In this document: positions 1 through 4,907 of the stretch, in pieces
How the letters are laid out: each line of letters begins with the position of its first letter
Position numbering within the stretch: position 1 is the stretch's first letter
DNA from: an uncultured bacterium
GTDB lineage: Bacteria > Actinomycetota > Coriobacteriia > Coriobacteriales > Coriobacteriaceae
NCBI GenBank assembly: GCA_905216045.1
Contig: CAJMSL010000084.1
Coordinates: 1 to 8,563 of the forward strand
Length of the DNA: 8,563 nucleotides
Reading direction: 5' to 3'
Made by a program: the position numbers and the translations under genes
Notes under the pieces: generated by a model
The model's database searches: none
Told to the model about the DNA's origin: nothing
Seen by the model: only the letters and a program-made list of their open reading frames with translations

Positions 1-432
1 CGCAAAGTCGAGCAGGCCACGCTCCAAACGCTCCTCCACTGCATCGGCGTTACCGGTATAGAGTTCAATCGTCACTCCGGGATAATTCCGATGCAGCTCC
101 GCAAAGGCATCGAGCACCAGCCGCATCGATTTGGTTTCGCCGGCGCCAATGCGAATAACGCCCGCAATGCCGAGCTCCCGATCCGCCAACTCTAGCTCGG
201 TCTGTTCCACCAGCAAGACAATCTCCTCGGCACGCTGGCGCAAGCGCATGCCATCGCTCGTGAGCACGCACGATCGATTGGTGCGCTCGAACAGCTCCAC
301 ACCCAGCTCGCGTTCCAAATCGGCTATCTGGCGCGAGAGCGTGGGCTGCGTCACATGTAGCACGTTGGCAGCTTCGGTCATGTTTTCCTCACGGGCCACA
401 GCAAGAAAATAACGCAGCGTTCGCAGTTCCAT
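1..432 (-). CDS. LysR-family transcriptional regulator, N-terminal part (3' end outside window)
   Basis: DNA-binding regulator, probably of the divergent reductase operon. The 144 visible residues begin MELRTLRYFLAVAREENM and contain the LysR winged helix-turn-helix (about residues 3-60). The recognition-helix region reads VTQPTLSRQIADLE and is followed by LGVELFERTNR. The linker helix runs to about residue 88, and the effector-binding domain starts near residue 90 (GVIRIGAGET). The frame is open to the window edge, so roughly the last half of a normal 290-310 residue protein is missing. The ATG at 432 is chosen because the HTH starts at once and a strong Shine-Dalgarno (GAAGGAG, 444-438) lies 5 nt upstream. 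Divergent placement next to the genes it controls is the classic LysR layout and suggests autoregulation plus effector-dependent activation of the reductases. The family call is firm. The effector and the regulon are inferred. Confidence 0.95.
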   Translation of the reverse strand, partial: MELRTLRYFLAVAREENMTEAANVLHVTQPTLSRQIADLERELGVELFERTNRSCVLTSDGMRLRQRAEEIVLLVEQTELELADRELGIAGVIRIGAGETKSMRLVLDAFAELHRNYPGVTIELYTGNADAVEERLERGLLDFA

Positions 433-488
433 GCTTGCTCCTTCGTGCACAACGGAGAACCCCATTCGGTCCAATTCGTTTCGCATAC

Positions 489-522
489 ATATTACGTATA
501 TCTATCTAGTTGTTATAGGCAA
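489..522. promoter_or_regulatory. Candidate LysR operator: two dyads with centres 21 bp apart
   Basis: The divergent region is clearly AT-rich compared with its flanks. It holds TTG-N7-CAA at 510-522, which fits the T-N11-A LysR box, and an ATAT-N5-ATAT dyad at 489-501. Their centres (516 and 495) are 21 bp apart, about two helical turns, so both face the same side of the DNA, as in the recognition/activation site pairs bound by LysR tetramers. A TATACA at 523-528 may be the -10 box of the reductase operon; no good -35 is seen, as is common for activator-dependent promoters. Confidence 0.45.
495..522 (-). promoter_or_regulatory. Candidate promoter of the LysR gene
   Basis: Reading the minus strand, TTGCCT (522-517) and TATACG (500-495) are separated by 16 nt and resemble sigma-70 -35 and -10 boxes. 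They would give a leader of about 55 nt before the ATG at 432. They overlap both dyads of the divergent region, which would allow autorepression. The match is only by eye, in an AT-rich stretch where such matches arise easily. Confidence 0.4.
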
Positions 523-582
523 TATACATTATCAAATCTCGAAACTATCGTTACAGAAGAGAACCATCGAGAAAGGAAGCGC

Positions 583-1431
583 ATGGAATACATCACGCTC
601 AATAACGGCATCAAAATCCCCCAGCTAGGACTTGGCACGTATCTGCTTAAACCCGACGATGCCCAATCGTCGGTTACCTCCGCACTCGGCATGGGGTATG
701 AGCTCATCGACACTGCCAATGCATACGTGAATGAGCGAGCAGTGGGTCGTGGCGTGCGCGAATCAGACTTGCCGCGCGAAAACGTGTTTCTCGAAACCAA
801 GCTCTGGCCCTATTTTTACAACAGCGACACCGCCGTCGACGAAACGCTCGAGCGTCTGAACACACCTTACATCGACCTCATGATTCTGCACCAACCCGCA
901 GGCGACTACTTGGCGGGCTATGAGAAGCTTGAGATCGCGTACAAGGAAGGCAAGCTCCGCTCCATCGGAATCTCCAATTTCGACGAGAACGGAATCGAGA
1001 AGCTTCTCGCAAATTGCGAGATCGTTCCATCCCTTATTCAGGTCGAGTGCCATCCGTATTTCCCGCAGACCGAACTGAAGAAGCTACTCGCCCAGCACGA
1101 CATTGCGTTGCAGGCGTGGTACCCGCTCGGCGGGCGCGGTAACAGCAGCATCATGGACGAGCCCGTCGTGCGCGACCTCGCTGTCAAGTATGGCAAAACG
1201 CCTGCTCAAATCATTATGCGCTGGCATATCCAAGAGGGAAATATCGTCATCCCCGGCTCCAAGAACCCAACGCACATCGCCGACAACATCGATGTCTTCG
1301 ACTTCGAGCTCACAGATAGCGACATGGCCGCCATGGCAACCCTCGATCGCGGGAAACGCTTCTATGAGCGCACGCCCGAGAAGCTTGCGCAATATGCCGC
1401 CTGGAAGCCCGACGTTGAGAACCAGAAATAG
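583..1431 (+). CDS. Aldo/keto reductase, AKR5-like (2,5-diketo-D-gluconate reductase type)
   Basis: NAD(P)H-dependent reductase of aldehydes or ketones; cytosolic, 282 residues, the usual size of the prokaryotic AKR5-like group. It is a TIM barrel. The full catalytic tetrad is visible: Asp43 and Tyr48 (DTANAYVNE), Lys73 (ETKLWP) and His103 (LMILHQP). The substrate-barrel motif GISNF and the cofactor-binding segment IPGSKNPTHIADN near the C-terminus are also present. The frame is open upstream to 445, but the ATG at 583 is chosen because the family's opening strands (ITLNNGIKIPQLGLGT) begin there and GAAAGGAAG (571-579) is a good ribosome site. It is the first gene of the operon; the stop at 1431 lies 7 nt before the next start. 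The physiological substrate cannot be read from the sequence. In this family it may be a sugar-derived dicarbonyl, methylglyoxal or another small carbonyl. Confidence 0.95.
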   Translation: MEYITLNNGIKIPQLGLGTYLLKPDDAQSSVTSALGMGYELIDTANAYVNERAVGRGVRESDLPRENVFLETKLWPYFYNSDTAVDETLERLNTPYIDLMILHQPAGDYLAGYEKLEIAYKEGKLRSIGISNFDENGIEKLLANCEIVPSLIQVECHPYFPQTELKKLLAQHDIALQAWYPLGGRGNSSIMDEPVVRDLAVKYGKTPAQIIMRWHIQEGNIVIPGSKNPTHIADNIDVFDFELTDSDMAAMATLDRGKRFYERTPEKLAQYAAWKPDVENQK

Positions 1432-1438
1432 AAGCATC

Positions 1439-2458
1439 ATGCAGTACACAACCCTTGGCCATTCCGGCATCAAAGTCTCTAAACTCTGCCTGGGAGGCAT
1501 GAGCTTTGGCGAGGCCAGCCCCGACTTCCACCAGTGGACCATCGGGCCCGACGACACACGCGCCGTCATCAAACGCGCACTCGACACCGGAATCAACTTT
1601 ATCGATACCGCGAACTGCTACAGCTTTGGCACGAGCGAAGAATACATAGGCGCCGCCCTGCGCAATCTGGGAATCGCTCGCGAGAGCGTCGTGCTGGCCA
1701 GCAAGGTTCACTTCAACGAAGGCGGCCTTTCCGCCGACGCCATCAAACGCGAGATCGAAGGCTCGCTCAAGCGCTTGGGCACCGATTACCTAGACCTCTA
1801 CATTATCCACCGCTTCGATTACGACGTTCCCATGGAAGAGACCATGGAGGCGCTCAACGACTTGGTGCGCGAGGGCAAGGTTCGCACACTCGGCGCCAGC
1901 GCCATGTATGCTTACCAGCTGCACAACCTGCAGATCGTCGCGCGCGACCACGGATGGGCGCCCTTTACGAGCATGCAGTGCCACTACAACCTGCTGTACC
2001 GAGAGGACGAGCGGGAGATGATTCCGGTGTGCCGCCAGTTTGACATGGCCCTTACGCCATACAGCCCCCTGGCGTCGGGACACCTCTGCCGCCCCACGTG
2101 GGAAAGTTCGAGCACACGTGGCACCACCGACACGACCATGGCCAACAAGTACGACCATGACCGCGCCATCGACATGCCCGTCGTTGAGCGCGTGGCCAAA
2201 GTTGCCGCCGATCACGACGTACCGATGCCGCTGATTGCGCTGGCGTGGCACTGGGCGCGTGGGGTCGAGGCGCCCATCGTGGGTTGCTCCAAGCCCGAGC
2301 GAGTCGACGACGCCGTTGCTGCGCTCGACATAACGCTCTCCCCCGCCGAGATCGACTTCCTCGAGGAGCTTTATCAACCTCACGCGCTCGTTGGTCCCAA
2401 GGCCCGTCCCGGCGAAAAGCCGCTTGCCGGCACCACCAAAGTCAAAACCGCAAAGTGA
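1439..2458 (+). CDS. Aldo/keto reductase, second paralogue (larger YajO/IolS-like type)
   Basis: Second NAD(P)H-dependent reductase, 339 residues, from a different AKR branch than its neighbour. It opens with MQYTTLGHSGIKVSKLCLGG, the typical start of the larger bacterial AKRs that include YajO, IolS and the potassium-channel beta-like enzymes. The tetrad is complete: Asp56 and Tyr61 (DTANCYSFGTSEEYIG), Lys89 (ASKVHF) and His124 (LYIIHRFD). TPYSPLASG and the NADP-site segment APIVGCSKPERVDDA follow in the expected order. The frame is open back to 1103 inside the previous gene; the ATG at 1439 is taken because the conserved N-terminus starts there. The upstream Shine-Dalgarno is weak and the gap to the preceding stop is 7 nt, so translation is probably coupled. 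The pairing of two distant AKR types in one operon suggests complementary substrates, which is inference. Confidence 0.95.
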   Translation: MQYTTLGHSGIKVSKLCLGGMSFGEASPDFHQWTIGPDDTRAVIKRALDTGINFIDTANCYSFGTSEEYIGAALRNLGIARESVVLASKVHFNEGGLSADAIKREIEGSLKRLGTDYLDLYIIHRFDYDVPMEETMEALNDLVREGKVRTLGASAMYAYQLHNLQIVARDHGWAPFTSMQCHYNLLYREDEREMIPVCRQFDMALTPYSPLASGHLCRPTWESSSTRGTTDTTMANKYDHDRAIDMPVVERVAKVAADHDVPMPLIALAWHWARGVEAPIVGCSKPERVDDAVAALDITLSPAEIDFLEELYQPHALVGPKARPGEKPLAGTTKVKTAK

Positions 2459-2462
2459 CGAC

Positions 2463-2702
2463 ATGGACGACAACATCATCGACGGCCTACACGACGCCGG
2501 CTGCAGCGAAGATCTCATCGAGCTGTACGGCTCGGCCACCAGCGACTGCGCGCGCATTTGTCTGCTAAAACGGTATCGTCGCGAATTGCTCGACGATATT
2601 CACTCGGGGCAGCAGAAACTCGAGCGCCTTGACTATCTCATTTACCGGCTACGCAACGCCTCAACCGAATGCAGGACAAACCGCACAGCATCGCGGTCAT
2701 GA
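2463..2702 (+). CDS. Small protein of unknown function (79 aa), predicted all-helical
   Basis: I do not recognise a named family. The ATG at 2463 lies 4 nt after the stop of the second reductase, with no clear Shine-Dalgarno, so it is probably translationally coupled. The 79-residue product has an acidic N-terminus (MDDNIIDGLHDAGCSEDLIE), then a basic-acidic helical stretch (LLKRYRRELLDDIHSGQQKL, about residues 35-54), then ERLDYLIYRLRN, which looks like a short coiled coil. The last 15 residues are polar and look disordered. Two cysteines sit at residues 14 and 29. There is no signal peptide or membrane segment. The helix pattern loosely recalls the C-terminal dimerisation helices of MerR-like regulators but no DNA-binding domain is present. 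Position between reductases and flavodoxin suggests a role in the same module, perhaps as a small binding partner. The gene is real on context and codon use; the function is open. Confidence 0.8.
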   Translation: MDDNIIDGLHDAGCSEDLIELYGSATSDCARICLLKRYRRELLDDIHSGQQKLERLDYLIYRLRNASTECRTNRTASRS

Positions 2703-2747
2703 GACAGCGCCAAATGCACCTCAGCATAAGGCCCAACCGCAGCAACG

Positions 2748-2762
2748 AAAGGAACTCCATTG
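2748..2762 (+). promoter_or_regulatory. Ribosome binding site fixing a TTG start
   Basis: AAAGGA at 2748-2753 is followed by 6 nt and then TTG at 2760. The flavodoxin's first beta strand begins right after (AKTLVTYFSATGTTK), and no ATG or GTG start is available in the frame just upstream. TTG is therefore the start codon, which may lower expression compared with the other genes of the operon. Confidence 0.75.
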
Positions 2763-3233
2763 GCTAAAACACTCGTGACATATTTCAGCGCAACGGGAAC
2801 CACGAAGGACGTTGCATGTCGCCTGGCTCGTGTGGCGGACAGCGACCTGTTCGCCATTGTACCCGCCAATCCATACACAAGCGCCGACCTTGACTGGCGC
2901 GACAAACAGAGCCGTAGCACACTCGAGGCGGCCGACCCCTCCTGCCGTCCTGCCATAACCTCCAGAGTCGAGCACATCGAAGACTACGACATCATCTTTT
3001 TGGGATTTCCCATCTGGTGGTACGTGGCGCCGGCGATTGTCAACACGTTCCTCGAGTCTTACGACCTGACAGGCAAAACAATCGTCCTGTTTGCCACCTC
3101 GGGCGGGAGCGAAATGGGCAAGACGGCGTCGACCCTTAGGGCAAGCGCTCTGGGCGCAAAGATTGTCGACGGCGGTATTCTCAACAACGCATGCGACACC
3201 GAACTCGAGAAGTTCGCGGCAAGATACCTCTAA
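2760..3233 (+). CDS. Flavodoxin (short-chain, Flavodoxin_4-like)
   Basis: FMN-binding electron carrier or small FMN oxidoreductase; cytosolic, 157 residues, normal for the family. The phosphate-binding loop follows the first strand (TYFSATGTTK, residues 7-16). The ring-binding loop is GFPIWWYVAP (82-91), with Trp86, Trp87 and Tyr88 likely stacking on the flavin. A later strand and loop (VLFATSGGSEMG) form the third flavin-contact region. This pattern is that of the flavodoxins commonly annotated next to aldo/keto reductases in gut Firmicutes and Actinobacteria, rather than of long-chain FldA. It is the last gene of the operon and starts at TTG, 57 nt after the small gene. It may pass electrons within the module or act alone as a quinone- or nitro-type reductase; the sequence does not decide. 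The family call is secure. Confidence 0.93.
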   Translation: MAKTLVTYFSATGTTKDVACRLARVADSDLFAIVPANPYTSADLDWRDKQSRSTLEAADPSCRPAITSRVEHIEDYDIIFLGFPIWWYVAPAIVNTFLESYDLTGKTIVLFATSGGSEMGKTASTLRASALGAKIVDGGILNNACDTELEKFAARYL

Positions 3234-3304
3234 CGCGACAAAGACCGACAAATCGACGGGAAAACCATTCACCTTCGATTTGCTGGCGCTCACAAACAGT
3301 GAGA

Positions 3305-3322
3305 GGCTGTCCCACGACAGCC
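3305..3322 (+). terminator. Hairpin downstream of the flavodoxin operon (possible terminator)
   Basis: GGCTGTC (3305-3311) and GACAGCC (3316-3322) form a perfect 7-bp GC-rich stem with a CCAC loop. It lies 72 nt after the flavodoxin stop. No U-tract follows (CCCTTGCG), so it is not a standard intrinsic terminator. It may protect the 3' end or act together with Rho. Confidence 0.45.
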
Positions 3323-3417
3323 CCCTTGCGCGTCATTCGCCCCATGACAGCGGCTCCATGCTCCAAAAACGACGTTCATGATCACGACGACCGCCAACAC
3401 CACGCTGTTGACCGCCA

Positions 3418-3434
3418 TGTCTGAACAACAGACA
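3418..3434. promoter_or_regulatory. Candidate operator palindrome TGTCTG-N5-CAGACA
   Basis: A perfect 6+6 inverted repeat with a 5-nt spacer (AACAA). It covers the place where the -35 box (about 3425-3430) should be for the -10 box at 3448, and that -35 is otherwise poor. This position suits a repressor, or an activator replacing the -35 contact. The binding protein is not identifiable from the window. Confidence 0.45.
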
Positions 3435-3447
3435 CCCTCCACTCATC

Positions 3448-3453
3448 TATACT
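3448..3453 (+). promoter_or_regulatory. -10 promoter box of the membrane-protein gene
   Basis: TATACT matches the sigma-70 consensus TATAAT in five of six positions and lies 49 nt before the ATG at 3503. No matching -35 is seen at 17 nt; TTGACC at 3408-3413 is too far upstream to pair with it. The overlapping palindrome at 3418-3434 suggests factor-dependent use. Confidence 0.5.
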
Positions 3454-3502
3454 CAAGAGCGTGTGCACATCGCCCCCGAAAAACGATAAGAGTCGAGGCC
3501 CC

Positions 3503-4636
3503 ATGCAGCAGCTCACCGAGCAAGAAAAGAAACGCATCCAGCGGTACTGCACATACCCCAAAATCGCAGCGACCGCACTCGTCATGTCGTTCGTAGCATG
3601 CCTGTTGATGTTGCCGCTCCAAATGGTCAACGATATCGCGTTTCACCAAAAGGAATTCCAACCCGCGGGCATATATACCGCCATCGCACTCACCGTAATC
3701 GAACTCGCCATCTTTTGCTATTGCGCTCTTGCTCCGCGCTTTGGAATGCAGGGCAAACAGTGGAAGGAACTGCAGAGCAGGCTTGCGGTGGCCCAGACCA
3801 ACAAGGACCATTCCGCGGAGGTCGCCGGCGTGCTTGCCACGCAAGCTGCCGGCCGCCTGCTCAAGAACAGCGATAACGATCTCGCGCGCAACCTGGGCGG
3901 TGCCGCCGAGGTTGCCAGCGCCGTAGGGGCAGTCGCCACGGCGGCAGACGTGCTGGCCGAGACCTCGAGCAATGCCGAGGCCATGGCAAACGCATACGGC
4001 GTGACGATTCCAAACGTCAAGAAGCAGATCATAGCTCTCGCGGTATTGCCCGCCATTGTGCTGCTTGGTGTCTACATCCCGCAGTTTGTCCAGGGAAATA
4101 ACGAGCTTCAGGCAAGAAAGGCTGCAGCCGCCGAGCAGCTCGCCATCGCGCAGGATGCCTTGGAGCCCGTGTGCGAACGCGTCGCAGCAGACGACCCATA
4201 CGAATCGTATCACGACTACGGCTACCGCATTATCGGCTATCTGCGCGATAATGACCTCGGCGCTCAAGCAGCCTATGTCTACCTTTCTTTTGATGCAGAC
4301 GGCATGCTCACGGACGTCGATTACACCAGTCAGATCGACCCCGAGGCAAGCCTTGCAGACAACCTCTCCCGCGCCGAGCAGGATATCGCGACGCTCTGCG
4401 CCCCGCTCAACGGGTTGGACATTTCCGTTGCCACGCCGGGCCTCCTCACGCCATGCAGCCTGTCGGATGAATTTAAACAGGCATTTTTAGGCGGATCCTT
4501 ATACGAGGAGATCAGCATCAAGACGGAGGACGAATCCATCAAGTCGTACTACGCCTTTGACACCGAGTCCAAGGAAGAGTTCGACGAATACACCCATCCG
4601 GAAATTAGGCTTATGCTCTCTGCAAAGAAGAGCTAG
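3503..4636 (+). CDS. Unrecognised three-TM membrane protein (377 aa)
   Basis: I do not recognise the family. Three hydrophobic segments are visible: residues about 21-42, 56-77 and 175-196. Between TM2 and TM3 lies a roughly 95-residue Ala-rich helical stretch (EVAGVLATQAAGRLL, then GGAAEVASAVGAVATAADVL), probably cytoplasmic. A hydrophilic acidic domain of about 180 residues follows TM3 (197-377). It contains a helical Ala/Glu-rich start and beta-like stretches (AAYVYLSFDADGMLTDVDYT); if TM1 goes in-to-out, this domain is outside the cell. There is no cleavable signal peptide or lipobox. The ATG at 3503 (GAGG at 3495-3498) is preferred over the in-frame GTG at 3461, which has poor ribosome-site spacing and adds a non-conserved-looking polar tail. 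The gene is monocistronic, with its own promoter, and convergent with the ABC exporter gene. A sensor or cell-envelope role is only a guess. Confidence 0.8.
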   Translation: MQQLTEQEKKRIQRYCTYPKIAATALVMSFVACLLMLPLQMVNDIAFHQKEFQPAGIYTAIALTVIELAIFCYCALAPRFGMQGKQWKELQSRLAVAQTNKDHSAEVAGVLATQAAGRLLKNSDNDLARNLGGAAEVASAVGAVATAADVLAETSSNAEAMANAYGVTIPNVKKQIIALAVLPAIVLLGVYIPQFVQGNNELQARKAAAAEQLAIAQDALEPVCERVAADDPYESYHDYGYRIIGYLRDNDLGAQAAYVYLSFDADGMLTDVDYTSQIDPEASLADNLSRAEQDIATLCAPLNGLDISVATPGLLTPCSLSDEFKQAFLGGSLYEEISIKTEDESIKSYYAFDTESKEEFDEYTHPEIRLMLSAKKS

Positions 4637-4682
4637 AAGCTTGCGTTCTGATTTCCGCTCGCAAACGCCGTCTATATCTCGA

Positions 4683-4858
4683 GGTCTAATACTTTTCCCA
4701 GAAGTGAACGGCTGTATTTGGACCCCCGAAGCATCGACATTTTTTGACGCCAAAACCGCAGGATTTGACTGGCAAAACCGCAGGAAATTGCCTCTCAAAA
4801 GTGTCGATGCTTCGGGGGTTCATTTTGACTCGTTCACTTCTCGGAAAAGTATTAGACC
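4683..4858. repeat. 176-bp imperfect palindromic element between convergent genes
   Basis: The two ends are inverted copies. Paired blocks from outside inward are 4683-4698 with 4843-4858 (16 bp), 4700-4710 with 4831-4841 (11 bp), 4722-4739 with 4802-4819 (18 bp), and 4741-4744 with 4797-4800 (4 bp plus a T-G wobble at 4740/4801). A single mismatch (4699/4842) and a symmetric 11x11-nt internal loop (4711-4721 and 4820-4830) interrupt it. The 52-nt loop holds a tandem repeat. RNA from either strand would fold into nearly the same long hairpin. The arrangement resembles a MITE or a dispersed intergenic palindrome. No transposase is present and no target-site duplication was found. It may also act as a bidirectional transcription barrier for the two convergent genes. 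Confidence 0.85.
4743..4785. repeat. Two tandem 21/22-bp direct repeats in the palindrome loop
   Basis: Copies at 4743-4763 and 4764-4785 each run TTTGAC, then a 2- or 3-nt variable spacer (GC or TGG), then CAAAACCGCAGGA. The 13-bp second half is identical in both. They lie wholly in the loop of the surrounding palindrome, so they may be a protein-binding site or the result of slippage. Confidence 0.85.
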
Positions 4859-4876
4859 CTGATTTCGCAAGGGTCT
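4854..4876 (-). terminator. Candidate intrinsic terminator of the ABC exporter gene
   Basis: On the minus strand, AGACCCT and AGGGTCT form a perfect 7-bp stem with a 9-nt loop, 31 nt after the exporter's stop codon, followed by AATACTTTT. The stem is short and the U-tract is broken. It overlaps the outer end of the long palindrome, which offers a second, larger structure for stopping transcription. Confidence 0.5.
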
Positions 4877-4907
4877 CAATGAGACAAAATGACCGTCCCT
4901 TGTCACA
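4873..4907. repeat. Two small hairpins abutting the ABC stop codon
   Basis: GTCTC-AAT-GAGAC (4873-4885) is a perfect 5-bp stem. TGAGACAA (4880-4887) and TTGTCACA (4900-4907) form a 7-of-8-bp stem around a loop containing GACCGTCCC. The two overlap each other, and the first also overlaps the 4854-4876 hairpin, so not all can form at once. The second ends exactly at the base before the TAA of the exporter gene. From memory, similar GACAAAA-GACCGTCCC-TTGTCAC palindromes occur between genes of many gut bacteria; I cannot verify this here. Confidence 0.6.

Noticed and set aside
445..582. 46-residue N-terminal extension of the first aldo/keto reductase
   Set aside because: It runs through the AT-rich divergent promoter region, has no family similarity, and a good ribosome site precedes the ATG at 583.
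1103..1438. 112-residue N-terminal extension of the second aldo/keto reductase
   Set aside because: It overlaps the first reductase in another frame and is Ser/Thr/Arg-rich shadow sequence; the conserved N-terminus starts at 1439.
1790..2557. 255-residue open frame antisense to the second reductase
   Set aside because: It is the mirror of a gene with a complete catalytic tetrad.
3461..3502. GTG start giving 14 extra residues to the three-TM protein
   Set aside because: The only purine-rich stretch is 1 nt from the GTG, and it would leave a leader of almost no length after the -10 box at 3448-3453.
3443..4267. 274-residue open frame antisense to the three-TM protein
   Set aside because: The plus-strand frame has coherent membrane segments and a promoter; the antisense protein has no recognisable domain.
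4743..4785. CRISPR-like repeats
   Set aside because: There are only two copies, directly adjacent with no spacers, inside a palindrome, and no cas genes nearby.
4683..4858. Complete insertion sequence
   Set aside because: It is too short to encode a transposase, and no obvious target-site duplication flanks the ends.
4557..4862. Small plus-strand frame through the palindromic element
   Set aside because: It overlaps the end of the membrane-protein gene and is a by-product of the repeat; the same peptide appears on the other strand from the other arm.
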